A stretch of 64,000 nt of DNA. Source: Absidia repens. Its lineage: Eukaryota > Mucoromycota > Mucoromycetes > Mucorales > Cunninghamellaceae. The stretch is from the NCBI GenBank assembly GCA_002105175.1, contig MCGE01000010.1, forward strand, positions 1-64,000, read 5' to 3'. This document shows, one piece after another, positions 1 through 11,595 of the stretch (positions within the stretch are counted from its first letter, which is position 1; every line of letters starts with the position of its first letter). The notes below the pieces were generated by a model. That model saw nothing but the letters and a program-made list of their open reading frames with translations, was not told the DNA's origin and made no database searches. A program made the translations under genes and the position numbers.

Positions 1-95
1 AGATTCTAGAATCAAAATGAAAGGGTTTCCCCATGCTTCTTGCAATCCCTTTTCTAAAACCCTTCTAAACTATTTCTAACAGAAAGCCGAGTCCA
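1..95 (-). repeat. Dispersed repeat family, copy 1 (core fragment)
   Basis: Read on the minus strand, this edge fragment carries the diagnostic blocks of the family: the AGTTTAGAAGGGTTTT block, the GCATGGGGAAACCCTTTCA block and the following TTTTGAT. It stops at the window edge, so the AATAAA-bearing tail would lie outside. Just beyond it are two long T runs near 154-172 and 188-201. Confidence 0.8.
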
Positions 96-1240
96 CCAGG
101 TCCACAACGAGCCCAAAATACTGAACAGAAGTTGGCTCATTCCCGTTGACTTGTCTTTTTTTTTTTTTTTTTGTGCCCCTTCCCCTTTTTTTTTTTTTTT
201 TCTCGATCAACAGTCCATGCTGCCGGCGGCGGCGATTGAATTCAAACCCATCTGGCTCTACAGCCTGCAAAATCGAGTTAACGTGCAATATTTTCTTCTT
301 CGCTTTATATAAAACGAACTACGAAACCGTTTGACTTCAAATTTTCCATGCATCTTTAGAAATATTATACAATCATTTTTTGTCACCAAACAAACCATCC
401 ATCTCTCATACAATTAATTCTACAATGGTCTAAAGTTTACGCCTATAAGCTCACAGCTAAAGCCTACAGCCATAATAACCGCCTCTACGCCCTAGCCATA
501 GCCCGCCATTCAAACACACATTTTTACTTGGACATCAAAATTCTCTTGGCCTCCTCACCATTTTACCTTTGTTTCTTCCAATATCCACCTTAAACTGCCC
601 GTCACAACCCTAAAAATTCAATAAAGCGGGAATAGCTCGACCGCGGAGCGCGCGGCTTCGCCGCGCCTTTGCCAAAAGCTTCGGAGAAGCATCTTTTCAA
701 ACTCCGATTTTCAAACCCAGCTTCCTATAAACGTGGGTTTATTGTTGTTGCTAAATGGGTGATTTTAAATAAAAAAGCAAATTAAAGATAGTGCAGGTGA
801 ATTAAATGAAATTCGTGTGTATTATTTTTATTGACAGGTTGGCACGCACATATGTCCGATATTGTAAGCAACCCAGATTGAGGTCCCGCGGCGTGATATG
901 AAAATTGTTGATTGTATTATTTTACACTCTCGTATTTGTCATGCTCTATAGTTTATTGTTGGTTAATCTTTCAAATATAGCAAATCCCAGACTCAGACCA
1001 GGGCGTCACTGTGATATTCAATCCCAATTTGTCAGTATGCCCGATAATCATTCAATCATATATCGACAGTCCAGTAATTTATTCCGTCATCGCTACCTCA
1101 TCCAATAATACCTTGGTAGTAGAAATTTATTATTCCAACAAACGGTTCCCTGATTTTATTACAAAAGTCTTCCGTCATTTTACTGAAATAAAAATATAAT
1201 TTTGTCTCACTTATTCTTGACTTTCTCTACTACAAACATT
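96..1240. other. Gene-free AT-rich DNA
   Basis: No open frame longer than about 70 codons and no recognisable domain in any frame. The stretch contains T homopolymers near 150-200 and a short GC-rich island at about 640-690, listed separately. Nothing else identifiable. Confidence 0.6.
641..695. repeat. GC-rich double-hairpin element
   Basis: Two perfect inverted repeats sit side by side in otherwise AT-rich DNA. At 650-666 a 7-bp stem GCGCGGC/GCCGCGC closes on a TTC loop. At 678-690 a 5-bp stem GCTTC/GAAGC closes on a GGA loop. The local composition is sharply different from the flanks. It resembles the GC clusters and double-hairpin elements known from mitochondrial genomes of early fungi, but only this one copy was seen here, so its origin (mitochondrial insertion, mobile hairpin or chance) is unresolved. 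Confidence 0.5.
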
Positions 1241-1379
1241 ACACCCACTAGTCTTTAGCATGTCTTGCACAATATATCCCGATTTTAATACCATCGCGCC
1301 TCTTTGATTAGCGGAGGCTATTGTTGTAACTCATCAGAAGATATCTGTTTATAGTATTTCCTGTTATCTTGAATTGTCC

Positions 1380-1570
1380 AATGGTATATTAAGCATTCCC
1401 AGTTACAGCTGTCAATTTAGAGTAGTGCTGAACGTTCCTTAGAGCTCCAAGTAGGTTCACTCATGCAACCTCCATTAGATTTTTTATTACCATGAACCCG
1501 ACGCTCTTAATTTGCTATCTATAGCTTACCTTCAAATAAAGTATGTCTCTTTAATATTAGCCATTGTGGT
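1380..1570 (+). repeat. Dispersed repeat family, detached tail module
   Basis: Contains the tail signature found downstream of full copies: AGAGTAGTGCTGAACGTTCC, then CATTAGAT, TTACCATGAACCC, and AAATAAAGTATGTCTCTTTA. The closest relative in the window is at about 19575-19735 (AGAATAGTGCTGAACATCC, TTACAATGAACCC). No core block precedes it, so this is a separated or truncated tail. Confidence 0.65.
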
Positions 1571-2189
1571 GTTTATTAGGTGTTGGAAGCAAAAAAGGGA
1601 AATAAAAAAAATAATAAATGTGGGCGTTCCCACATTTCACAAAAAATATATTTTAAATTTGTACCTGAACGGAATTCCAATTTCACAACACTGATAGTTA
1701 GTATTTGTGAAATAGCAGAAAAAATAAAAACCTAAAAAATAAAAAAATGAATGAGAGACAGATAGAATTAAGTGAGATTCTTGTATATGGTTTTTATTAA
1801 TAAAAATGTCACTCTTTATATACTATATCTTATGTTTCATTGGAAATAGATATTACATGAGTTTATTGCTCTTATTATTTCTTATCATCATCATCATCAT
1901 TTTTATTATAATCGTATGATGGTCTGGTATTAGGTGTATGATGATACGATTGTTATTATTGCAAAGGTATTTTCTTTGCTTTTCTTCTATTTTATGTATG
2001 AGACCTACTGATTTCATGAAGTGAATCATTGCTTTCTTTTCTTCCTTCATAATGTTGCTTGATTATTTATTTTTAACATGCATTGTTCCTAACCAGGATT
2101 TCAATTTCTTCAGTCACTGATGTCTTCAGGAACAGGTTTTATCATTTTTCATGATGCGACAGTATTTAGATTTTTTTATTGGCACAGGA

Positions 2190-2900
2190 GTTAGGCTTTG
2201 TGGAATTTAGTTTCATATTCCTCCCACGTGAATTATATTTTTTCTCTCCCCGCTTTTTTTATTTGGTTTTCGCTCTCCTTTCTTTTTTTCTTCTTTTTTT
2301 TTTCTTTCTTTCCTTCTTTCTTCAATTCTTCGCAATTGAGGCTCCTATGGGATTCTAGTAGACTTAGATTAGTGTTAGGACTAGTTTAGAAGGGGTTTCA
2401 GCTCAGGAATTACAAGATGCATGGGGAAGCCCTTTCATTTTGGATTTAGGATTTAGGACTACCATGGGCTTTTTGGAGCCTTCAATAGCTTGTTTAGTGT
2501 TAGTTTTGTTATAATTTGCATATGAATCTAAATAAAATATGTTTCTTTTTACCACTTCCAATGAAATAGATCAATGTCTCTCATTTCCGGTACATTAAGT
2601 CTCTTTCATACGTTACAATAAAGTATCTCACCCATGCACTGTACTCTACGATACAGCATTGTATAATCATAGATCACTTTTCACCATGGTCCCTTTTACT
2701 CAGTCTATTGATTTGCACAATAGTTTTCTTTTTTCGGTCGTCCCTTTAGATTAGCACTGACCACCCTCTAGATACCCATTATCCTGATCCCCTACTTTTC
2801 TTTCGCAATTCTTATATGATATATAGCTCCCTTATTTGTACCGTGTCCCTTAGTTAATATTGACCACTATGTTTCTATAAAATATGACCTTTTTATTGAC
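2190..2900 (+). repeat. Dispersed repeat family, copy 2
   Basis: The core begins near CTCCCACGTGAA, runs through a pyrimidine-rich stretch, and then has TTAGATTAGTGTTAGGACTA, GCATGGGGAAGCCCTTTCA and TTTTGGATTTAGGA. It ends its first module with AATAAAATATGTTTCTTTTT. Downstream modules repeat the theme: TTTAGATTAGCACTGACCA near 2746 and TATAAAATATGACCTTTTTA near 2875. No coding capacity is visible. Confidence 0.8.
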
Positions 2901-3293
2901 CCTTTACTGTTTCGCTGAAAATTTTATGAACGTACTATCAAACACCTAATATCTATGTTACCCGCAATCACATTGTTCTTGATTTTGTCATCCTAACAAC
3001 ACGCTTGATAAGCCCCCCTAAGACTTAAAACAAATAATAAACCTAATCACTCCACAGCATATGCATAAACATAGTATAATGTTGAAGAAGGTATTCCGAA
3101 TTTTTATTGATTTAAGGTGCGTCAAATTGAGTAGGGGGATACTACTGATACTAATAACATAAAATATAAAACTAATTGCTTTGTTTTTGGGTTTTTGGTT
3201 GCCCTTTTTTTTTAATATATATAGATATAAATTGACTAGGGAAAGGGGATGGATAATTGCATTTTCAAACTAAAGCAGATAATATTCAATATT
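2901..3293. other. Intergenic, 3' flank of the NBR1-like gene
   Basis: AT-rich DNA without open frames or repeat core. It probably contains the end of repeat copy 2 and the 3' untranslated region and poly(A) site of the minus-strand gene that follows. No distinct site was recognised. Confidence 0.4.
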
Positions 3294-5241
3294 TCAAGCA
3301 AGATCCAGAATTTCAGGCAAAACGATATCGAGATTTCCATCATGCTGGATTAATAATTTGATTGCCATTTCGTCACAGAATGTGATTCCCTAGAAAAAGA
3401 TGAATATATAAAGAATAAATGGTGAATAAAAAGGTTGATCTTTTTTTTTTTTTTCCTGTGGAAAGTCTTACCATTTCATGAAGGTGGGCAAGTTGTTGTG
3501 CGTACTTGAATTCACTAGCGTTAGTGAGTTGATTACTTCCTACCCACTCATAACCATCCATATGAGCAGAGGAGTTAGATAAGCTCGCCAAGGGAGATTT
3601 TTCATTTGGTCTTGAGTTGACGGGGTAAGAGGAAGATGATGAATAGGGTTCCGGTACCACTTGATCTTGATCCAAAGATCGGTTTTTCACAATGATATAG
3701 TCAGTACAGGATGATGTTTTTGGTGAATGTGTTGTAGAGAATGATGTAGAAGAGCGGTAACTTTCATTGTTGTTGTTTCGGATTTGCTGTTGCTGGGTGG
3801 CGGTACTGGCTGTTGTTCCATTGTCACTATTGATTGTCCCTGTTTGAGATCCAATGCTGCGTGCTGAAGTCTGGACTGATCCGTAAACAATATAAGGGTC
3901 CTGGAATGGATCGTAGTCATCATCATCAGCGCCGTAGTCCGTACTTCCGTTGTCATTTGTTGTTGTCGTACATACAGATGGTTCAGTTGGCGTGGTGATG
4001 AGACAGGAAAGAGTGGAGTGTCGTCGATCGATGGTATGTATGTTGTCATGATTAGTACTTGGGGCGGGATAAACCATGGATGTTGTTGTCGTTGGTGCAG
4101 ATGATTTCACAGTAGTAGCACTGGTAGATATTGTTGATACAATAGGCGAAGATGATAAGGATGTAACTTCATGAGGTGCGGATTGAGCTAATTTGTGTTT
4201 CATGGAGCAAGTATTTGGCAAGCTTGCCACAACGATATCACACCAGAGCCGATCGCCGAAACGGATGCCTTCCGGAGATGAGAGACGGAAATACCCAACA
4301 TGACGTCCAGGAGCATCAGGTGCAGACAATTCAATAGCAATCCGTGTTTCTTCACCAGGAGAAATTGCAGGCACTACACCACTTTGCTGATATTGAGCAG
4401 GGTATGGACGAAGAATATCACCACCACTAAAAATCAGCGTCGATCCAGTTGGCCACCGAACACGACCATTGTTCTTGATTTTCCATACCTTGAGAAAGCG
4501 TTGACTTGGTTGTATTTCGGAACCATCAGGTAAATTGACATCGTCCACAAATACCGCTGATAGGAGTCCATTTGATGTACCAAATGAAGATGATGCTATG
4601 CTTTGAGCGCGATGTAATAGCGGTTGCTGTTGTTCAACAGGAGTATCAATATTTGCTGGGTTGGCTTCAGGCTTTTCGTGGGTAGTGGATTCGGTAGGTT
4701 TGACAGCATAATCAAAAACTGGCAAAAAGGTTGTGACCATACTTGCTGTAGGTGAAAGTGGACGCCGAATTTTCAAAAAGACATGCCGTTGGTCATGGAT
4801 GAGGAGAGGTTCGCAGGTTTCACAAAGATCGTAATCAAGACAATGGCCACACTAGTGAAATATTTAAATAGTGAAAATAACATTAGTACGAAAGAAGGGT
4901 ACCTATATTGTCTTACTCATTCTTTCTTTTCTTACCTTGTATCGTATTCCCACAATATTAGCGCCACAGTGATCGCAAACAACGTTACCATGAATTGTAT
5001 CCGTATTTTTCAGGTCGATTGCGTGAGAAGAATTGGACGGATGATCGGAAAATTGATTGCCGGTCGAAGGTTTTGGTATGCTTTCGATATGCTGAAGGCC
5101 ATGCAAAGGATTGTGGAAAACGGTACCGCTACTATGACACTGGGTACAAACGTGATAATCGGCACATTGAGAGCATGACCAGTGCTCACTATATTTATTA
5201 TAAAACGTTGTTAGTCAATCAAATTCAGTAGCCCACACACC

Positions 5242-5279
<38 letters not shown>

Positions 5280-6184
5280 ATCAATGAGGTTAAAGCATAT
5301 ATCACAATACATTGTAGACTTGGAAGGATCATCAAAAGCAGTAAAAGATTTGCCGGAATTGCAACTAGTAGTAGCAGTGGGAGTTTGATGATGATGGCGA
5401 GTAGAGTGTTGTTGGTGCGAACGCTGACGATAGTTTGGATACGAGGCATGACGCTGAAGTATTGGTGACACCGTTTGATGAATATTCGTTGCTGTTTCCG
5501 CAGCTGTGCGCAGTGCGTTGTCCAATGCGCCAAGAGCAAAACCAGACACTTGGCGTGCTTGTTCTTGAGACCGATGTGCTGTCATTTGATGTAGCGGTGT
5601 TAAGTCGTTTGTCCATTGGTTCAAGGCATTCTGTAGACAGTGAGCGAAGGCAGTGAATCCGGGTGGAGATTGCGAGGAAAGTGCAGGCGTTTCGGCTGGC
5701 GGCGTTGTTGTTGGCGCTGGTGTTGGTGTTGGTGCTGTTGAAATGTTGTCCGTCGTCGCTGCAGAGGAAGAAGAGGAGATGGGTTGGAGTGTTTCTTCAG
5801 AAAGCATGGATACATTTTTCGTTTGTTTGTGGATTGGATCAGCTTCCGCCTTCTTGGGCTGTACGATAAGGCGATAATTTTTCTTTCGAGGATGCATATC
5901 GTGAATTTCAGAGTAAGAAGTCAAAACAACCAAGTCGCCATCAGCATCAAGATATAAAACGTCGAAGTCATCGTTTTCCAAACTAAGTAAGTTTCGAATC
6001 TATGAATAATAATAGTGATAGAGTAAAAGTATTTTAGTGTGAATGCTTTGCAGCTTCCAAAAACTAAAGAGTTCTAGATTACCTCTTTGCGGAATAAATC
6101 AAAACTTGTTGCATAGTTTATATATGGTGATTCCCAAAGCACGCGATATGCATCTGTGTTTTCCAGCTTGACTTTCAATACCAT
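3294..6184 (-). CDS. NBR1-like selective autophagy receptor
   Basis: Five exons (6184-6083, 5999-5278, 5188-4936, 4851-3472, 3389-3294) join in frame to about 850 residues. An N-terminal PB1 domain (about 1-82) has the acidic OPCA-type stretch YLDADGD. Two ZZ zinc-finger modules follow: the first begins CDICFNLIDG near residue 265, the second CDHCG near 347 and continues CGHCLDYDLCETC. An FW/NBR1 Ig-like domain spans about 440-568 (WKIKNNGRVRWP). Two candidate Atg8-binding motifs are DYIIV (743-747) and YEWV (793-796). The last exon supplies a UBA-like helical tail (from about 815). Order and content match the NBR1/Joka2 family, which links ubiquitinated or ZZ-bound cargo to Atg8. A long Ser/Thr/Asn-rich linker separates FW from the LIR region. 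The family and domain order are well supported; exact cargo is unknown. Confidence 0.93.
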
Positions 6185-6496
6185 GATAGAGATGTGGAAT
6201 AAAAAAATAAAAAGGAAAGAAAGGAGAGAGAAAAAAAAGGATAAAGTCAAGAAAATATCTTGGCACAAAAAATCACCAGGTTTGTCGGGGTTTCATAAAT
6301 CACCCACACTTGTAAGTCATCCGCATAAAGATATCCCAAAATACTATCATAGACATCAACCAGTAAATTTATTTAAAAATAAATAATAAAAATAAATAAT
6401 AAAAATAAATAAATAAAAAGAATATAATACAAAGAAGATAGAAGAGGAGATAATATAACAATAGATGGAAGGAGAGAATGGGAAGGTCCTTCAAAG

Positions 6497-9141
6497 CTAG
6501 TCTTTGGAATGATAAAAGGTATTTGGGAAATTTGAGCCAAGATTACTGCCATTCGAAGTCATCGTTAAAGAGACCACTGTGTTACGTCGCCGGAACAGTT
6601 GTTCTTCTATTTCTTGAGCTTCCAATTGGTCCGATGGCAACATCACGGCACGATCTATAGAGGCTGGGAGTCCACGATGTCGACCTTTATACATCAAAAA
6701 GATAAGGACCAGTTTACTGATAGTTCGGTATTCCCCAGCTTGAGAATAGGAAACATCAGGATAACCTAATATGAATTTATAAAACATAATTAATATCATG
6801 CATAATGATACCTACGCTGAGCTAATCATCTTACCTTGACTTGCACCTACATTACCAAATCCAGACACAGATTCGTAGATAATGGTCCACACAGTAATAG
6901 GTGATGGGTCCATAATCCTTTGAGATTCAGCCACAATGATGATGAATAAACCAACAAGTAACCAAGATATATCATTCGATAATTGCCGTTGAACTTGCGT
7001 CACCACAAAAAAATCAGGCCGTCGTAACACTTTTTTCCCTGTTGTCATCACACTTGTCACTGTCGGATGGCGCCTCAATTTCAATAGTAAAGAGGGTCCT
7101 GTTTTTGCTAAAGACCGGTCAAAACCGCCGTCATCGTCATCATCATTATCGTCATTTGGTCGTCGATAGATTCCTAATGCCCGTTCCTAAAATTTGAAAG
7201 ACAAATCAGCCTCTATCAAATCCCTCAGTTTCCTCTCCCCCCCTCCACTTTTACATCATTCATTACCTGATAGACATTACTATTCCGCATCGAAATGGCG
7301 ACAGGGTATACACTGATATACATTGCGACAATATATACTAACTGGGTGCCAGGGTTCAAGGCCATCAAATTTATAACAGCAAATCCAGCTATGAGAAGAA
7401 GAAAAATTATTATTAGTATTTTGGGAAGAGGGAGTTCGGCGGCACACTTACCATTTCGTGTCGATATAGATTGAAAAAGTCCATCCGCAAAACGTGATCC
7501 CCAGCTTATTCCGTCTAGCACTGGTAACCAATAATTCAGAGACAAAAAGGATACAAGTTCGACAACAGTGATAACCACCAAAACGAGTAGCAGCCAATAG
7601 GTTTGAGTGGAAGGGAAGAGTGTGGTGTAGCAACGGCGAGGATGGTCTAGCAAGTAACGCAAAGTTTCACGACGCATAGGTCGAGAATGAGGTGTAAGTT
7701 TGTACATCGACCAGATAATAAATCTAAGATTGATAGCATATGCTGTGTTTCCAGAAAGAATCAAGACCATGGTAAGAATCAAAGGTGCGGGAGCATTTTG
7801 GAAGGGTACCATACTGGCGTCACATAACATAATCCCAAGGTTGTTGAAAGCAGAAAGAGACTGGAAAAAGGAAAAGAGCCAAGGATCAATAGGGCCAGAG
7901 GTATTGGTTGTCTGTAGCACATCTTGAGCATAAGTAGAGCAGGCGATGTAAATTCGGAAGAAGAAAGCGAATGTAATCACCAGCCCAAGGTAATACGCAG
8001 GCACTAGTTTCACCAGCATATCCAAAGCGCGATACTCTGCACCACCAATACGATAACGCTGTTCACGTGTCAGTTGGCTCTTGTCAATCGGCTCGTGCAT
8101 GATCCTGTCAATATCCTCTTCTTGTTGATGTTGTTGTTGACTGGTGTCCGAATGTATGTCGTCCGTATGATGTGAGTCTTGTTCATTGTGGTTGAGTTTG
8201 TCCATCACTTCCCGATAGCGTCGTTCCTGTTCCAGTCGTTGACGTGCAACTTCTCGTTGTTTTTCAATATTGTCGGCGAATGCAATTCCAGTCGTTTCTA
8301 CACCAGTACCATCCGTTGCCTGGCTGTCGCCATCGAGGTTCGTAGAAAACATATCCACATGCGGACGAGGTAGTTTTGTAACATCACCAGTAGTATCGTT
8401 CCCACCATCTTGATGCTGCAGTGTTGGAGGGCGTGTATTAACCAATCCAAGTCCCAAATCAGCCACATCATCATCGGTTGGGCAAGTTGTAGTAATATCA
8501 CCATCACCATCGCCATCGCCATCGCCATCACCATCATCATCCGCCTCCCACATGTCTATTTTCGAATGCGCTGGAGACATCGGACATATCTTATCCAAGC
8601 TACTATGAATCGATCGGGTGTTGTCATTATTGTGAATAATAATAGATGGACTATTGCTGGCTGGCCCATAAGACGATCGTCGCAGTTTCCGGAGGTGAGT
8701 AGGTGCTGAAGGTCGTGCTGAGGTTGTTGCTTTGATAAATCTTCGTGTTCTAGCATGTTCTTCGCGCATTCTTCGAGCTTTATTAAATAGGAGGACGTCT
8801 TCAAACCGCTTTGAAAAGTAATGTCTTCGGATCAGGACAACAATTAAGGATACACCAACGTGAGAACTGAAGAAGGATGAGGAAAACAAGACAAGGATAT
8901 GATATGTGCTAAAATTGGATAGGGCCACTGTGTTGAGTCCTGTATTGGTGCTTCCAGTAGTAGCCATGAAGAGAGCATCAATATATTTCCAGTCAGTTCC
9001 AGGTTCACAGTAGTAAAGGGAAGAGAAGAATAAGATGAGAAATAATATGTACAAGTAATGAAGGTGGATAAAGTGTATATGATTTGCCCAAAATCTCTTC
9101 ACCCAATCCACAATCGGACTAAAGAGCCTAAGTAGCAGCAT
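6497..9141 (-). CDS. TRK-type potassium transporter
   Basis: Four exons (9141-7452, 7388-7267, 7186-6835, 6765-6497) give about 810 residues. Four membrane-pore-membrane units are visible, with selectivity-filter loops TTGSTNTGLNT, SAFNNLGIM, SISTRNAGF and SGFGNVGASQG. This is the SKT/Trk fold of fungal plasma-membrane K+ uptake systems. A long hydrophilic loop between the first and second units is typical of fungal TRK proteins; here it holds an acidic Asp-Gly run encoded by a GAT-GGN repeat near 8500-8540 and a Gln/His-rich patch. The 63-bp intron at 7389-7451 lies within the third pore loop and has no in-frame stop, so a retained form would interrupt the filter. A final cytosolic tail follows the last membrane unit. 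Start chosen at the first ATG before the first hydrophobic segment. Confidence 0.93.
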
Positions 9142-9688
9142 GGGATTGCTACTTGTATGATAGTATCAAATATAAGAGAAACAGGTAAAAATAAAAGAAA
9201 ATAAAAAAAAAGAAAAAACAGAGAAAGAAATTAAAAATAAAATCGGATTGGTTCCTTTATTTTCTGAGTATGAAAAGAGGTTCAAGAAACTTTGTTCTAT
9301 CCTTATCGGCTTATTTTATGGCTAGATTAGTAATAGTAACATTGGAAATTTGTTTATTTTCTCAAATAGCATCATCATAATTGTCATCGTTTTTTATTAT
9401 TGTCGTCATTGTCGTCATCATCTTAATCATTATTGCTTTGTATGTACTTGATTGATGATCATCTTTTTGGCACGCTCTGCCATGCTAATATTAAAGGTCC
9501 GGGAATGTGGGGTACAGTTACAGCGTAAATATGATCTCCGTTATTCAGGGGGAATATGATATGATCTGTGACAATAAAAATGCCACATTATGAATATTGA
9601 AACAAATGTATGGAACCATTTTATTGAAAATTGTGAAACATTGATCTAGATCACACACAAAAGGGGGAAAGAGAAATTTCATATTCTC
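9142..9688. other. Intergenic between TRK and Asn/Gly-rich protein genes
   Basis: AT-rich stretch of about 550 bp holding the TRK promoter (minus strand) and the 3' end of the next minus-strand gene. A-rich tracts near 9190-9240 and ATC/GTC-rich simple sequence near 9370-9430 are the only structure seen. Confidence 0.5.
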
Positions 9689-10158
9689 TCAATTATTATT
9701 AAAGCCGGCACCACTGTTGCCGCCCATGCCACCACCATTGTTCATTCCAGAGTTTCCCATGGTACCGCCGCCATAATTGTTATTCATACCATTGTTCATC
9801 CCTGAATTACCCATATTTCCGTTTCCTCCATTGTTCATATCAGAGCCACTCATGTTTCCACCATTGTTCATACCAGTGCCACCCATGTTTCCACCACCGT
9901 TATTCATACCGCTACCGCTGTTGGATTGGTTCCCATTTCCTAGCTTGTCAGAAAACTGATGCAATTTTTGTTCTCCTTCCTGCACTTTGTTACGTAACCC
10001 ACTTGGCAGCATATTACTATGAGATAAATCAAGTTAGAGCCTTGGTCAAATTAATATTTTGTTATGAATGGTGCAGTGAAAAAGTCAGGCATGCATTACA
10101 CAAATTGGTTAAACCCACCACCTCCGCCGTTATTTCCAGTGTTTCCTTGATTATTCAT
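9689..10158 (-). CDS. Small Asn/Gly/Met-rich repeat protein
   Basis: Two exons (10158-10100 and 10016-9689, joined through a GTAATG donor) give 128 residues. After MNNQGNTGNNGGGGGF comes a short amphipathic segment (MLPSGLRNKVQEGEQKLHQF, about 22-41). Roughly 80 residues of imperfect repeats of the type GMNNGGNMG/NSGMNNG follow, ending in FNNN. There is no signal peptide or membrane segment. The low-complexity composition is prion-like or structural, but no function can be assigned. Splicing is supported because the short first exon keeps the same composition and frame. Confidence 0.75.
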
Positions 10159-10272
10159 TTTTTGGTAGATTGAATAAAAAGACAGACATTAACGTATACT
10201 GCCTCTTTATATATTATGCTGAGATAGCAACTTCAGTCGGATGAAACACAACGAGGTGAATATACACTGGAC

Positions 10273-10305
<33 letters not shown>

Positions 10306-10444
10306 CTGATTGGCTTAAAAGTTTATAAAGATAAAACTGGTTCCAGTTCACTTAACATCACATTGGATGTGCAGCCATTTTTGAATTTATTTTATTTTAA
10401 ACTCCTCTATGCGTTTTCCTTTTAATTTTTTTAATTTTTTTTAA

Positions 10445-10486
<42 letters not shown>

Positions 10487-10598
10487 CGTTTGTACCTTAT
10501 TTAATTCAACACACATACCACCATATCTTACTCACTCTACCAAATTTTTATAATCCATTATACCTTACACCTAAACCGACAAGGCGATTTCACTCAAT
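10159..10598. other. Divergent promoter region with long homopolymers
   Basis: Shared upstream region of the Asn/Gly-rich gene (minus) and the HMG-box gene (plus). It carries an A run of about 30 near 10270-10299 and a T run of about 40 at 10447-10486, the longest homopolymer in the window. The T run lies roughly 110 bp before the HMG-box start codon, where poly(dA:dT) tracts commonly exclude nucleosomes. Confidence 0.6.
10447..10486 (+). repeat. T homopolymer of about 40
   Basis: Uninterrupted T run directly upstream of the HMG-box gene. Length may be imprecise because homopolymers are error-prone in sequencing. Confidence 0.85.
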
Positions 10599-11595
10599 AT
10601 GGGTAACGTTGCGATACATTTCTTTTTGCATCGACGCACACACTCTCATCTCGTGTACTTTTATTTTTATTTTCATAGATGAAGATCATAAGGAAAAATA
10701 TACAAAACTGAAAAAACGTATTCGAGATATTGAAAGGGTAATTGGTTGAATATATATAAAGGGAAGTCTTAATGATATGTAAGCTAACTCGCCTTCTTTT
10801 TTGTCTTCTAGGAAAACGACTTTTTACATGTCCGTATACATAAAGCACGCAAAAGTGTTCGGCGGTTACGATTAGAACGAACGTAAGCAGATAAACTAAA
10901 TAGACGAGAGCAGATGGACTTGCTAAAAAAAAAAAAAAACAAGGTCATAGATTCACTTTCATTTTGATCAACATCTGATTGTCATAGGTTTTTACTGGAT
11001 CGCATCGAAAAGACCAATCATCATTACTCTGTGGATGAATCTGAAGAAGGACTCTCTGAACAGGAACATACAGTGATACCGGTAATTGCTATATTTACCA
11101 CTATCCCGTCATCATTGCGGGATACGAACGCTAATGTTATATATTTTGATTTGTATTTCATCTAGGTTATCAATCACAAAGCTGCAGTAGCCAAACCCAA
11201 AAAGAAAAAGGATCCAAATGCACCCAAAGGCCCTGGCAACGTCTTTTTCTTATTCTGTCGATTGCAACGGGACAAGATCAAAGATGAACATCCGGATGAA
11301 CGAAGTCTAGGTGAAGTAACAAAACTGTTAAGTGCCAAATGGAAAAGCTTGGACGTGGATGAAAAGAAGGTAATAGACATGTCGATGTACACTTTATGTG
11401 AAAGGAATCCCTTGATTCACCTACCTGTTATCATAGGTATACCAAGACATGTATCAAAAGGAACTGGAAGAATATGAAATGGCGATGAAATCATATAACA
11501 ACAGCAACACTCATCATCCCCATCCTCATCATCATCATCAGGGTATGGATGAAGATAACGGCTTGAGTAGTGGTGCACCATCGCCTGGGCCATGA
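10599..11595 (+). CDS. HMG-box protein, INO80-complex type (Nhp10/Nht1-like)
   Basis: Six exons: 10599-10602, 10679-10737, 10812-10882, 10988-11081, 11166-11369 and 11437-11595, giving 196 residues. The first exon is only ATG plus G; this start is chosen because it is the only one that keeps the downstream frame. Residues 1-60 form a basic coiled coil (KLKKRIRDIERENDFLHVRI, then RRLRLERTFLLDRI), the arrangement seen in INO80-associated small subunits. An HMG box follows at about 95-160: the segment begins DPNAPKGPGNVFFLFCR and ends with a KWKSLDVDEKK helix and the last helix YQDMYQKELEEYE. A His-rich tail closes the protein. A role as a nuclear DNA-binding INO80 remodeller subunit is inferred from family resemblance. 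Confidence 0.85.

Noticed and set aside
2198..2389. Plus-strand open frame rich in Phe/Ser
   Set aside because: Translation of the pyrimidine tract in repeat copy 2, not a gene.
5653..5877. Plus-strand Gly/Val/Ala open frames
   Set aside because: Antisense shadow of the Ser/Thr/Pro linker of the NBR1-like gene.
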